64,000 nt of DNA from Streptomyces sp. TG1A-60 (GTDB lineage Bacteria; Actinomycetota; Actinomycetes; Streptomycetales; Streptomycetaceae): positions 4,526,001-4,590,000 of the forward strand of contig NZ_CP147520.1 of NCBI RefSeq assembly GCF_037201975.1. Direction: 5' to 3'. The notes beneath the pieces are model-generated. The model worked only from the letters and a program-made list of their open reading frames with translations. It made no database searches and was not told the DNA's origin. The position numbers and the translations under genes are program-made. This document shows, one piece after another, positions 36,901 through 44,746 of this stretch. Each line of letters starts with the position of its first letter. The first letter of the stretch is position 1.

Positions 36901-37851
36901 CTATCGCGACGGCCCTCCCTGTCTCGAAGGTCCTCCCATCCGATGCCGATGCGCCAGTGCCTCGTACGACGCCGACAGCGCCGGCGCCGCCGACTCGTAC
37001 GTCCTCTGCGCGACCCCGATGAACAGGCAGTCCACGACCAGCAGCTGACTCGTCCGGGACGACATCGCCGCCGGCCGCAGCTCGCTCTCCCGGGCCGTGG
37101 ACGTCGTCAGGACGTGATCGGCGTACTGGGACGCCGGGCCGTCCGGCCGCCCGGTGATCGCGATCGTGGTGGCCCCGTGGTCGAAGGCGACCCGCAGCGG
37201 CTCGATGACGTCCCCCGTCGAACCGGAGTGGGTGATCGCCACGGCGACGTCCTTCGCGCGGAGCTGCACCGCGTTGGTGACCGCGAGGTGCGGGTCGCTG
37301 TGCGCGTGGGCCATCAGCCCTATGCGGAGCAGCTTCTGCGTGAGGTCCTGGGCGACGAGGCCGGACGCCCCTACACCGTAGACGTCTATGCGGCGGGCCA
37401 CCGCGAGCGCGCCGACCGCCGAGCCGAGCTGGACCGTGTCCAGTCCGGCCGCCGTGTCCGCGAGGGTCTGCTGCTCGTCGTACGCGAGCTTGGCGACGAC
37501 CACGGGGAGCGGGTCGTCGACCGCGATGTCGGCCGTGACCGAGGGCGCGCGGCCGGACTGCTGCTGGGCGGCGAGGCCGGCGAGGGCGAGGCGCAGGTCG
37601 CGGTAGCCGGGGTAGCCGAGGAGGCGGGCGGTGCGGACGACCGTCGCCTCGCTGGTGCCGCTGAGCGCGGCGAGGCCGGTGACCGTGAGCGCCGCGCAGC
37701 CGGCGGGGTCGCCCGCGACGGCCTCCGCGACCCGCTGCATGGAACGGGTCATGGAAGGAGCCAGCGTCCGCACCTTCGCCGCGAGGGCTGCGGGGGCCGG
37801 CGGCGCGGCAGGCGCGGTGGGCGCGAAAGTTTCCTTCACGTCATCGCTCAC
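36901..37851 (-). CDS. MurR/RpiR-family transcriptional regulator
   Basis: A 316-residue regulator with an RpiR helix-turn-helix (TRSMQRVAEAVAGDPAGCAALTV then LAALSGTSEATVVRTARLLG) at about 35-90 and a C-terminal SIS sugar-phosphate-binding domain (IDVYGVGASGLVAQDLTQKL, AVAITHSGSTGDVIEPL). Next to murQ it most likely senses MurNAc-6-P and controls wall recycling. The GTG at 37851 is used; a GTG at 37839 with AGGG upstream is an alternative. An imperfect palindrome, TGAAAGATATTTTC, lies directly upstream and could be its own operator. Confidence 0.9.
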   Translation of the reverse strand: MSDDVKETFAPTAPAAPPAPAALAAKVRTLAPSMTRSMQRVAEAVAGDPAGCAALTVTGLAALSGTSEATVVRTARLLGYPGYRDLRLALAGLAAQQQSGRAPSVTADIAVDDPLPVVVAKLAYDEQQTLADTAAGLDTVQLGSAVGALAVARRIDVYGVGASGLVAQDLTQKLLRIGLMAHAHSDPHLAVTNAVQLRAKDVAVAITHSGSTGDVIEPLRVAFDHGATTIAITGRPDGPASQYADHVLTTSTARESELRPAAMSSRTSQLLVVDCLFIGVAQRTYESAAPALSASYEALAHRHRMGGPSRQGGPSR

Positions 37852-37855
37852 CCTA

Positions 37856-37870
37856 TGAAAGATATTTTCT
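37856..37870. promoter_or_regulatory. Candidate RpiR operator
   Basis: TGAAAGATATTTTCT, a GAAA-N5-TTTC dyad, is in the divergent region 5 bp from the rpiR start. It is strikingly A/T-rich for the region. Confidence 0.45.
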
Positions 37871-37871
37871 G

Positions 37872-37901
37872 TTCGGTGCTGCGGTCAAGGGTGCGCACAA
37901 T
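37872..37901 (+). promoter_or_regulatory. Promoter of the 37.9-kb pair
   Basis: TTCGGT (37872-37877) and CACAAT (37896-37901) are 18 bp apart. The -10 ends 6 nt before an ATG at 37908, pointing to a leaderless transcript that starts at a 7-codon mini-ORF. Confidence 0.4.
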
Positions 37902-37907
37902 GGACGC

Positions 37908-37931
37908 ATGAGTCCCCCAGTGACCCCGTGA
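37908..37931 (+). CDS. Seven-codon upstream ORF
   Basis: ATG AGT CCC CCA GTG ACC CCG TGA. It begins 6 nt after the -10 box, and its stop overlaps the GTG start of the next gene as GTGA. A leaderless mini-ORF in this position could couple translation to the following gene, which lacks its own Shine-Dalgarno. Confidence 0.3.
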   Translation: MSPPVTP

Positions 37932-38302
37932 GCCCCCTTGAGCAGGCGCTGCACGCCGCCCGCGCGCTCGTGCTCGCCGATCTGGTGGCCGACGAGGTCG
38001 CCGAGGCGGACGTCGTCTCCATGGTCGAGGACTCCGTCGTGCAGCGCCGCTGGTGGGTCGAGCAGTGGCCGGACGGCGCGGCGTACGTCGCCGGGCTCGT
38101 CGCCCAGGACGTCCAGGACGCCCTGCTGGAGCGGTACGGCCGCTGGCCCCTCTGCCCGGTCTGCGGCGTCGGTGATCCGCACGCCCTCGATGTCGAGCCG
38201 GCGCTCGGGCCGGACCCGCAGTGGGTGTGCCACAAGGCGGGGGTGCGGGTCGCGGCGGTGGGGTCGCTGGGCGCCGCGTCCGGTGGGACGCCGTCCTCGT
38301 GA
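37928..38302 (+). CDS. Conserved hypothetical protein
   Basis: 124 residues, cytosolic. The N-terminal half is helical and acidic (LEQALHAARALVLADLVADEVAEADVV, then SVVQRRWWVEQW), and the C-terminal half has CPVCGVGDPHALDVEPALGPDPQWVCH, a CxxC...C-H set that may hold zinc. The family is not named here. Its stop overlaps the GTG of the DUF4031 gene by 4 bp, so the two are translationally coupled and probably act together. The start GTG is itself overlapped by the 7-codon mini-ORF. Confidence 0.75.
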   Translation: MSPLEQALHAARALVLADLVADEVAEADVVSMVEDSVVQRRWWVEQWPDGAAYVAGLVAQDVQDALLERYGRWPLCPVCGVGDPHALDVEPALGPDPQWVCHKAGVRVAAVGSLGAASGGTPSS

Positions 38303-38571
38303 CCGTGTACATCGACCCGCCGATCTGGCCGGGCCACGGGCGCATGTGGTCGCACCTCGTGAGTGACGTGTCCTTCGACGAACTGCACGCCTTCGCCCGG
38401 CAGTCGGGCATCCCCGAGCGCGCCTTCGAGCGGGACCACTACGACATCCCGTCCCACCGTTACGAGGAGGTCGTGCGGGCCGGGGCCGTGGAGGTGGGCT
38501 CGAAGGAGCTGCTGCGCAGGCTGACGGAGGCGGGGTTGCGCCGGCCGAAGCGGCGGGGGGCGAGGGCCTGA
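38299..38571 (+). CDS. DUF4031 family protein
   Basis: A 90-residue small protein of the DUF4031 family: VTVYIDPPIWPGHGRMWSHL at the start, DVSFDELHAFARQSGIPERAF, then DHYDIPSHRYEEVVRAGA and a basic tail. The function is unknown. The GTG at 38299 is chosen because it gives the GTGA overlap with the previous gene and starts at the conserved core; upstream in-frame codons are low complexity. Two GC-rich palindromes (38574-38585, 38607-38618) follow and may serve as terminator against the convergent gene. Confidence 0.88.
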   Translation: MTVYIDPPIWPGHGRMWSHLVSDVSFDELHAFARQSGIPERAFERDHYDIPSHRYEEVVRAGAVEVGSKELLRRLTEAGLRRPKRRGARA

Positions 38572-38573
38572 GC

Positions 38574-38618
38574 GGGGCCGGCCCCTTCCACCGGCAAAGC
38601 AAAGCGGCCGGGCCCGGC
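38574..38618. terminator. Palindromes in convergent gap
   Basis: GGGGCCGGCCCC and GCCGGGCCCGGC lie between the DUF4031 gene and the convergent acetyltransferase fusion. They probably terminate both. Confidence 0.4.
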
Positions 38619-38623
38619 GTACG

Positions 38624-39733
38624 TCAGGCGAGCAGACGGAGTTCGTATGCGAACTGCTCCCCGTGCTCCCCGTCGCCCCAGTCGTCGCTCACCTTCTCGA
38701 ATCCGGCCCGCGAGACGACGCCCCGCGAAGCCGTGTTGGCCTTCTCGACGACCGCGAACAGCGACCGTACGTCCCCCTGGTCCCGGGCCCGCTCCCGTGC
38801 CCAGCCGACCAGCGCGCGCAGCGCCTCGGTGGCGTAGCCGCGCCCGCGTGCCCCCTCGACCAGGTCGTAGCCGATCTCGACGCGGCCCTCCTCGTCCGGG
38901 GCGCCGTGGTAGCCCAGTGCGCCGAGGGCGAGCCCGTCCTCCTTGCGGACGAGCGCGAACATGCCCCACTCCGGCCGGTGCACCCCCGCCTCATACGCCT
39001 GGAACACCAGCCCGGCGCCTATCCGCGTCCCCTCGACCGGTCCGCCCGCGATCCACTCGAAGCCGCCGGTGCCGTCCTCGGCGAGATCGGCCGCGGCTGC
39101 CGGGTGGACGCCCTGCAGGACGATGCGGTCGGCGTCGATGTGCAGCGGGTTGCTCCAGCGCCACTCCGTGACGGGGGCGCGTCCGGGCAGGTCGCCCCGG
39201 CCCGTGGCCCACAGGAGTGTCGTCCAGGGGTCGTCGCCGGGCCTGACGTGCGGGAAGAGGCGCGCGAGGACGGACTCGCACAGCCCGGCGGGCGGCATGT
39301 ACGCCGGTGTGAGCCCCAGGCCCACCGCGATGTCGTGCGTGTGCAGCAGCACCTCGGCGACCCCCATCGCCGCGAACCCCTCACGGTCGGCCGCGCGGAA
39401 CGGATACGGGTGGAAGGCCCGGACCGCGCGGGGGGTGGTGCTGACGGCGGCGGCGAGCAGCGCACCGGTCGTCCGGATCACCTCCAGGACGTCGGCGTTG
39501 TCCTCGCACTCCGCCGTCGTGATCTCGAAGGGCACGTACCGCCCCGTCGGACGCCCGGCCAACTGCCCCGCGTACGCGATCAGATCCGACGCGATGTGCT
39601 CCGCCGTCCTACGGCAACTCCACTTCAGCTGCCCCGCCGTGGACTCCTCCCAGTCCCGGTCAGCCACTCTCCCCAGCGCCGCGACGCTGTGCTCGACGGC
39701 TTGCAGTACCTGGTCTCCACCCATAGGTCGCAT
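38624..39733 (-). CDS. MDMPI/DinB-like domain fused to GNAT acetyltransferase
   Basis: 369 residues in two parts. Residues about 1-225 form a mycothiol-dependent maleylpyruvate-isomerase/DinB-like helical bundle: RTAEHIASDLIAYAGQL and MGVAEVLLHTHDIAVGLGL hold the family's His ligands. Residues about 235-369 form a GNAT domain with the acetyl-CoA loop EGARGRGYATEALRALVGWA and the C-terminal EKANTASRGVVSRAGF. The fusion suggests a thiol- or metal-linked N-terminal binding domain delivering a substrate to an N-acetyltransferase. Substrate unknown. The ATG at 39733 is used; MGGDQ four codons later is an alternative. Confidence 0.88.
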   Translation of the reverse strand: MRPMGGDQVLQAVEHSVAALGRVADRDWEESTAGQLKWSCRRTAEHIASDLIAYAGQLAGRPTGRYVPFEITTAECEDNADVLEVIRTTGALLAAAVSTTPRAVRAFHPYPFRAADREGFAAMGVAEVLLHTHDIAVGLGLTPAYMPPAGLCESVLARLFPHVRPGDDPWTTLLWATGRGDLPGRAPVTEWRWSNPLHIDADRIVLQGVHPAAAADLAEDGTGGFEWIAGGPVEGTRIGAGLVFQAYEAGVHRPEWGMFALVRKEDGLALGALGYHGAPDEEGRVEIGYDLVEGARGRGYATEALRALVGWARERARDQGDVRSLFAVVEKANTASRGVVSRAGFEKVSDDWGDGEHGEQFAYELRLLA

Positions 39734-39838
39734 GACGGCGAGGATAGGAGGGATCAGACGTCTGCGGCGGCAGAGGGCGTGTCCACGGGCATCCGGCGGC
39801 TGCGGAACCGCATTCCCGCGTACCGGGCGGGCGGGGGC

Positions 39839-40519
39839 TCAGCCCGCCCGGCCCGCCGTCAGCGCGTCCAGCTCCGCCCGCAGGTTCTCCCGCGCCCGCC
39901 CCTCCCACTTCCGCCGCCCGTACGGCGTCCTGAACAGCCTCGGCAGCGCGAGGAGTTGCCGCAGCACAGCCGCCCGGCCCTCCCGGAAGGCGTCGTCCGG
40001 CACGAAGCCGTACTCCCCGCGGACGGCGGCGGCATACGCGGCGTACGCGTCCGGGGGCGAGGCGAGGACGGCGAGGTCGGCGTCGCAGAGGACCTGGCCG
40101 TCGGGGTCGTCGTCGGCCGGGTCGTGGCTGACGGTGAGGCGGACGAGGCGGGCGACCTCGCGGGTCTTGTCGTCGGGGACGCCGGCTTCGGGAAGCGCGC
40201 GCTCGGCGAGCCGCGCCGACCTCTCCTCGTTCGTCGACCGCTCGGGGAGGTACACGGCGTCGTGGAACCACGCCGCCAGGCGTACGACGTTCGCGTCCGC
40301 CGCGTACTCCTCCAGTACGTCGATGTGGTCCAGCACCGCCGTCAGGTGGTCGAGCGTGTGGTACTTCCGCTGCGGCTCCGACCACCGTTTGATCAGGTCG
40401 GCGGAGTAGAGGGACGGGTCCGGCTGGCAGTTGCCGTCCCGGGTGCCGAGGAGGGCGTGGAGCCAGCGGAGGCCGAGGGCTTCGAGGTCGGGGTGCCGGT
40501 CTGCTGCCATGGCGTCCAT
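39839..40519 (-). CDS. HD-domain protein
   Basis: A 226-residue predicted metal-dependent phosphohydrolase-like protein. YHTLDHLTAVLDHID and the HD pair in VRLAAWFHDAVYL (about 80-105) match the HD superfamily. Members with this length and no partner domain are mostly uncharacterised. The ATG at 40519 is preceded by GGAGGAG at 4 nt, a strong ribosome binding site. An eight-copy heptamer repeat lies 66-121 bp upstream, in the presumed promoter region. Confidence 0.9.
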   Translation of the reverse strand: MDAMAADRHPDLEALGLRWLHALLGTRDGNCQPDPSLYSADLIKRWSEPQRKYHTLDHLTAVLDHIDVLEEYAADANVVRLAAWFHDAVYLPERSTNEERSARLAERALPEAGVPDDKTREVARLVRLTVSHDPADDDPDGQVLCDADLAVLASPPDAYAAYAAAVRGEYGFVPDDAFREGRAAVLRQLLALPRLFRTPYGRRKWEGRARENLRAELDALTAGRAG

Positions 40520-40875
40520 TGTCTCCTCCGCTCCGACCTCCCGAAATCCGGGGCGAGCGGGCGACGCGCGGTCCAATCCTCGACGGGCCACGGGCCACGG
40601 GCCACGGGCCACGGGCCACGGGCCACGGGCCACGGGCCACGGACTGCGGCGGTTCGGATCGCTGACTGAGTACGGCCCCGAAGCCCGGCTCGGTCTACGA
40701 CACCAAGGCCCCTGGCGAAAATCCACTCCATCAGCGCGGCATGGGCGGCGCGGCCCGCTCCGAGGGGTGGACCGCGCCGGTCGTCGCCGGTGCCGTACGG
40801 GAATGGCGTACGGCGCTGGTCGGCCCTCGCGGGTAGAGCCGGACGACCCGCCGGTCGACGCGGCGGCCCGCAGGG
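40520..40875. other. Intergenic region with heptamer array
   Basis: 356 bp between the NPP1-like gene and the HD gene (same strand). The heptamer array occupies 40585-40640. The rest shows no domain-bearing frame. Confidence 0.5.
40585..40640. repeat. Eight perfect copies of GGGCCAC
   Basis: The 7-bp unit GGGCCAC repeats without error eight times. Copy number of such arrays can change by slippage. On the minus strand the unit reads GTGGCCC. It lies upstream of the HD gene. Confidence 0.97.
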
Positions 40876-41661
40876 CTAAGCGTTGGGGTTGAAGGAGATC
40901 CCCGACGGCATCGCCTTCGTGAGGTTGGAGGCGAAACTGCCGTCCTTGAGGCCGAAGTTGGCGCTGCCGAAGTTGTGGGAGACGAGGATGTCGCGGATGC
41001 CGGACGGGTAGCCGTTCCAGCCGACGAGCGGCGGGTACTGCCAGGTGCCCTCGTGGTTCTCCGGCGGCTCGTCGTTCGAGCCCGCGAGGCGGAAGCAGTG
41101 CGTGCGGATGCCGTCCTTGTGGTAGACGATCTTCGGGTGGGTGCCGTCCCAGCGGACCGCGGACGCGGCGTGCACGGTGAAGCCGCCGTGGTTGGAGGTC
41201 GAGACGTACCGGGCCGTGCCGTTCTGCACCCAGACGACGACGTGCTCCCAGTCGTGGCGGTGGCCGCCGATGCCGCTGCCCCCGACCGCCTGGTCCTTCT
41301 CGAAGTAGAGGTCGTACATGATCGCGCACCAGCCGTTGTCGCACTTGTAGCGCGAGTAGCCGTTGGTGTTGTCCAGGTCGGACGCGTCGCGACAGTCGCC
41401 GCTGAGGGAACCGGTGGGCTTGAGGCCGCCGTTGACCGTTCCGCCGGGGCCGATGGCCGGGGTGGAGTAGCAGCCGTCGGTGTCGTAGTCGTAGGCCGGC
41501 TGCCAGGTCCTCTCCAGGGTCTCCGCGTTGGCGGGCAGCGCGGCGGGCGGGGCCGCGTGGGCGCTGCCGGCGACGCCGACGACCAGCGTGACGGCGGCGC
41601 CGAGGGTGACGGCGGATCTGCGGATACGACGTGACGTGCGGGAGCGCGGACGTGTCTTCAC
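40876..41661 (-). CDS. Secreted NPP1 (NLP) family protein
   Basis: A 261-residue secreted protein. A Sec signal peptide (Arg-rich start, then VTLGAAVTLVVGVAGSAHA) is followed by the NPP1 domain with the diagnostic heptapeptide GHRHDWE in GIGGHRHDWEHVVVWV. Nep1-like proteins of fungi, oomycetes and some bacteria are cytolysins or elicitors on plant membranes, the Asp/His/Glu of this motif binding the metal. All seem intact here. The GTG at 41661 is chosen because AGGAGGT lies 4 nt upstream; 13 open codons upstream are not signal-like. Confidence 0.92.
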   Translation of the reverse strand: MKTRPRSRTSRRIRRSAVTLGAAVTLVVGVAGSAHAAPPAALPANAETLERTWQPAYDYDTDGCYSTPAIGPGGTVNGGLKPTGSLSGDCRDASDLDNTNGYSRYKCDNGWCAIMYDLYFEKDQAVGGSGIGGHRHDWEHVVVWVQNGTARYVSTSNHGGFTVHAASAVRWDGTHPKIVYHKDGIRTHCFRLAGSNDEPPENHEGTWQYPPLVGWNGYPSGIRDILVSHNFGSANFGLKDGSFASNLTKAMPSGISFNPNA

Positions 41662-41917
41662 TGCGACCTCCTGACGGACCGGGGCCGAGACCGAGACCAC
41701 TGCGCTGCGGGGTGACGGCCGGGCGCCGGGGCGGGGGTGTGCCGATGCGGGGGCACGCGCGAAATGGCATGCGCAGGTCAGATTCGCGCTACCCGCGGGT
41801 AGGGCACAAGTGTCGGGAGGTGTCAGAGTGATGACGAATCAATCAATGTGAAGGACCTGTGCGTTGCCGTCCACCACTCGCCGCGCGGTCGTCCTTCGGG
41901 TGACGACGCCACAGTCC

Positions 41918-43990
41918 CTACGAGAGCTGCGGCGGCAGAGATGCCGCGTGGGTCACGATCAGGCCCGACACCGCGCGGGTGAGTGCCACGTACAGGCGGC
42001 GCAGCCCGGTCCGCTCGTCCGGTTCGCCGTCGACGATCGCCCGCGGCTCGTCCAGCACGACGTAGTCGTACTCCAGACCCTTGGCGAGCGACGCCGGCAC
42101 GAGGGTGAGGCGGGTCTCGTGCGTCGTCTCCTCGCCCGGCGCGAGACAGCCGATCCCGGCCGCCGCCAGCGCCTCGGCGAGCGCGGGCACGCGGGCGTCG
42201 GCGGCGATGAGCCCGGTCGACCCCTCGTTGCGCAGCAACTCCTCGCACGCGGCGATCACCTGGGAGTCGTCCGTGCTCGGCCGTACGTCGAAGAAGCCCG
42301 GGTTCTCACGGACCGACGCGACCGGGGTCAGGCCGGGCGCGATGTGGGGGAGGAGGCGGGAGGCGTAGGTGATGACGTCGGTCGGGACGCGGAAACCGGC
42401 GGTCAGCTCCTCCACATGGGCCTCGGCCTTACCGAGATGGGTCAGCGCCTCCCGCCAACTCCTCGTCGCCCAGGGGGTCGTGCCCTGCGCCAGGTCGCCG
42501 AGGACGGTCGCGGAGCCGGTGGTGCAGCGGCGGCCGACCGCCCGGTACTGCATGGGAGAGAGGTCCTGCGCCTCGTCGAGGACGACATGCCCGAGGGAGT
42601 GCGTGCGCTGCACGAGGTCGGTCGTCTCGTCGATCAGTACGGCGTCGGCGGCGGACCACTTCGCCGACTTCACGCTCCGCGCGGGCTTCGCCCACAGGAT
42701 CGTCTTCTGCTCGTCGTCGGTCAGGATCCCGTCCGCGTGCACGGCGAGGAACTCCGTGTCGGAGAGGAGCCGCAGGACCAGCCTGGCGGGCTCGACGGGC
42801 GGCCAGATCGCCTTGACTGCCGCCTTCACGGCGGTGTTGCGGGCCACCGCGTCCTGCACCCGGTCGTCGGGCGCCTCGCCGGACCGTTCCATCTGCACCA
42901 GCACGGCATGCGCGATCCGCTGCGGCAGGGCCTCACGGGCGGCCCCGTAGCGGACGTCCCGGTCCAGCAACTCCCGCACGATGTCTTCGAGTTCGTAGGC
43001 GGACACCCGCCAGCGCCGCGATCCCCGGACGACCACGACGGGCTCGACGGGGAGGGTGACGTGCGACCGTACGGCCCGGCGGAGCACCTCCGCCATGCGG
43101 GCGTCGCCCTTGACGACGGCGGTCGGCGCCTCGTCCGTGCCCCGCACCTCGACGTGCGCCACGAGGTCGTCGACGGTTGCCTGTCCGACCTCCAGCTCGC
43201 CGAGCGCCGGCAGGACCTGCTCGATGTAGTGGAGGAAGGAGCGGTTCGGGCCGATGACCAGGGTGCCGGTGCGGGACAGGCGCTGGCGGTGGGCGTAGAG
43301 GAGGTAGGCGACCCGGTGCAGGCCGACGGCGGTCTTTCCGGTGCCGGGACCGCCCTGGACGCAGAGGGAGCCGGAGAGGCCGGAGCGGACGATCTCGTCC
43401 TGCTCCGGCTGGATCGTCGCCACGATGTCCCGCATCGGACCGACGCGCGGACGCTCGATCTCCCGCTGGAGCAGCTTGCTGGTGGCCGCCGCCTCGGTGG
43501 GGTCGGAGAGGTGCTCGTCCTCGTACGCGGTGAGGTCGCCGCCGGTGTATCCGAAGCGGCGCCGCAGACCCACGTCCATCGGATCGGTCCTGGAGGCCCG
43601 GTAGAAGGGCTGGGAGACGGGGGCGCGCCAGTCGATGACCATGGGATCGCCGTCGGCGTCGTGCACGTGCCGGCGCCCGATGTAGAACCGTTCCCCTTCC
43701 GCTCCCTCCGCCCGGTCCGCGCCGGGCGCGTGCAGATAGTCGAGCCGGCCGAAGAAGAGCGGGGTGCCGCTCAGGTCGGCCAGCGCCTTGATCCGCTCGT
43801 CGATCTGGCGCGCCAGCACCTCCGCGTTCACCCAGTTCGCGGTGACGTCCCTGATGTCCAGCGCCTCCACGTCCTCCCGCATGGCCCGGAGAGCGGCACG
43901 GGAGGCGGTGAGGTGGGAGCGTTCGCGGGAGAGGGGGTCGGCGGGGTCGACGGCGGAGCTCGGCGCGGGGCCGGCGGGGTGCGCGGACAA
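41918..43990 (-). CDS. HelD/HelR-type RNA polymerase-associated SF1 ATPase
   Basis: 690 residues, UvrD/Rep-like. The N-terminal ~80 residues form a coiled-coil arm, followed by GERFYIGRRHVHDADGDPMVIDWRAPVSQPFY, the signature of HelD-type proteins. Walker A is GGPGTGKTA (213-221), Walker B VVLDEAQDLSP (about 490), and the helicase C-terminus has SLAKGLEYDYVVLDE and RLYVALTRAV. HelD proteins bind RNA polymerase and free it from stalled complexes; the HelR class in streptomycetes gives rifamycin tolerance. Class assignment within the family is not certain from sequence. It stands alone with its own promoter candidate. Confidence 0.9.
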   Translation of the reverse strand: MSAHPAGPAPSSAVDPADPLSRERSHLTASRAALRAMREDVEALDIRDVTANWVNAEVLARQIDERIKALADLSGTPLFFGRLDYLHAPGADRAEGAEGERFYIGRRHVHDADGDPMVIDWRAPVSQPFYRASRTDPMDVGLRRRFGYTGGDLTAYEDEHLSDPTEAAATSKLLQREIERPRVGPMRDIVATIQPEQDEIVRSGLSGSLCVQGGPGTGKTAVGLHRVAYLLYAHRQRLSRTGTLVIGPNRSFLHYIEQVLPALGELEVGQATVDDLVAHVEVRGTDEAPTAVVKGDARMAEVLRRAVRSHVTLPVEPVVVVRGSRRWRVSAYELEDIVRELLDRDVRYGAAREALPQRIAHAVLVQMERSGEAPDDRVQDAVARNTAVKAAVKAIWPPVEPARLVLRLLSDTEFLAVHADGILTDDEQKTILWAKPARSVKSAKWSAADAVLIDETTDLVQRTHSLGHVVLDEAQDLSPMQYRAVGRRCTTGSATVLGDLAQGTTPWATRSWREALTHLGKAEAHVEELTAGFRVPTDVITYASRLLPHIAPGLTPVASVRENPGFFDVRPSTDDSQVIAACEELLRNEGSTGLIAADARVPALAEALAAAGIGCLAPGEETTHETRLTLVPASLAKGLEYDYVVLDEPRAIVDGEPDERTGLRRLYVALTRAVSGLIVTHAASLPPQLS

Positions 43991-44309
43991 GGGAAGCCTC
44001 CGGTGGGCCTACGGGACCTGGGTGCTGCCTGAGGGCAGGGCTCTGCCCGGCGGCGGGGTACTGCCTGGTGGTGGCCGACCGGTTTCCGTCCGGGCGGTGG
44101 CGCTCCACGGGAGGGAGGCGGGCAAGAGCGGAGAGTCTAGGTGAGGGGCGGGGAGTGGAGCCAACGGATTACTTACCGCCTGCCTACCCCTAGGGGGTCT
44201 CTACGCCGTGGGTACCAAGGGTGGGCCGGACCTGAGAGTGAGCCGGGGGCCCAGCGGGTTCACTCCGGAGACTGACGCACTCCGAAGGCGGAGGTTCCAC
44301 CATGGAGAT
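43991..44309. other. Divergent regulatory gap between HelD gene and small ORF
   Basis: 319 bp. It contains imperfect CTGCC-type repeats at about 44020-44080, the candidate HelD promoter at 44134-44164, and the palindrome ACCCCTAGGGGGT near 44188. No gene is supportable. Confidence 0.4.
44134..44164 (-). promoter_or_regulatory. Candidate promoter of the HelD-type gene
   Basis: On the minus strand TTGGCT (44159-44164) and TAGACT (44134-44139) are 19 bp apart, about 140 bp upstream of the start codon. Confidence 0.4.
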
Positions 44310-44504
44310 ATGAGTGCAGCAGCCTTCATCCCCGCGTCGGCCGCCGGGCGGCCCCGTCCGCCCGGCGCGACCGGCCTCGACAGCCACCACAACCGCCACC
44401 GCCTCGCCGACGCCCTCCGCGCCGTCAAGGTCTTCGCGCGCGCCGCGTTCGACGTGGTCGTCCTCGGCGAGTACGCGGAGGAAGCGGGTATACACCGCCG
44501 GTGA
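44310..44504 (+). CDS. Small conserved-looking protein
   Basis: 64 residues. The first 20 are Ala/Pro-rich; the rest, SHHNRHRLADALRAVKVFAR then AAFDVVVLGEYAEEAGIHRR, reads as two helices with a His-rich turn. GGAG precedes the ATG by 5 nt. Reading direction is divergent from the HelD-type gene. I do not recognise a named family; the even amphipathic pattern and clean codon bias make it more than a shadow frame. Confidence 0.55.
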   Translation: MSAAAFIPASAAGRPRPPGATGLDSHHNRHRLADALRAVKVFARAAFDVVVLGEYAEEAGIHRR

Positions 44505-44688
44505 GGTGACGTCCGCCTCCGTGACTCGCGCGACGCGCACGTGAGCCACGGGGCCGCCACACCTGCGCCCTACGCGCCCTTTCCCCGTCCCGGCCGGCCC
44601 GGCCCCGCTGCCCGCACTCACGGCGGCCCCACGTGCTCGGCGACGCGGTACCGCGCGCGCTCTGGCCCACCTCGCCGCCCGCATGACC

Positions 44689-44725
44689 GGGGCGAGGGGC
44701 CGGCCCCCTCCCGGCCCCTCGCCCC
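44689..44725 (-). terminator. Terminator downstream of the XPB helicase gene
   Basis: A perfect 15-bp stem, GGGGCGAGGGGCCGG and its complement, has a 7-nt loop 22 bp beyond the helicase stop. Adjacent CCCTCGCCCCTC copies (to about 44750) make a small tandem repeat. Confidence 0.7.
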
Positions 44726-44746
44726 TCAGCCCTCGCCCCTCGGCCC

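Noticed and set aside
40585..40640. Possible CRISPR array
   Set aside because: Heptamer units are directly adjacent without spacers; no cas genes are present.
44170..44200. Rifamycin-associated element upstream of the HelD-type gene
   Set aside because: The dyad ACCCCTAGGGGGT is present, but I cannot confirm from memory that it matches the known element, so it is not listed as such.
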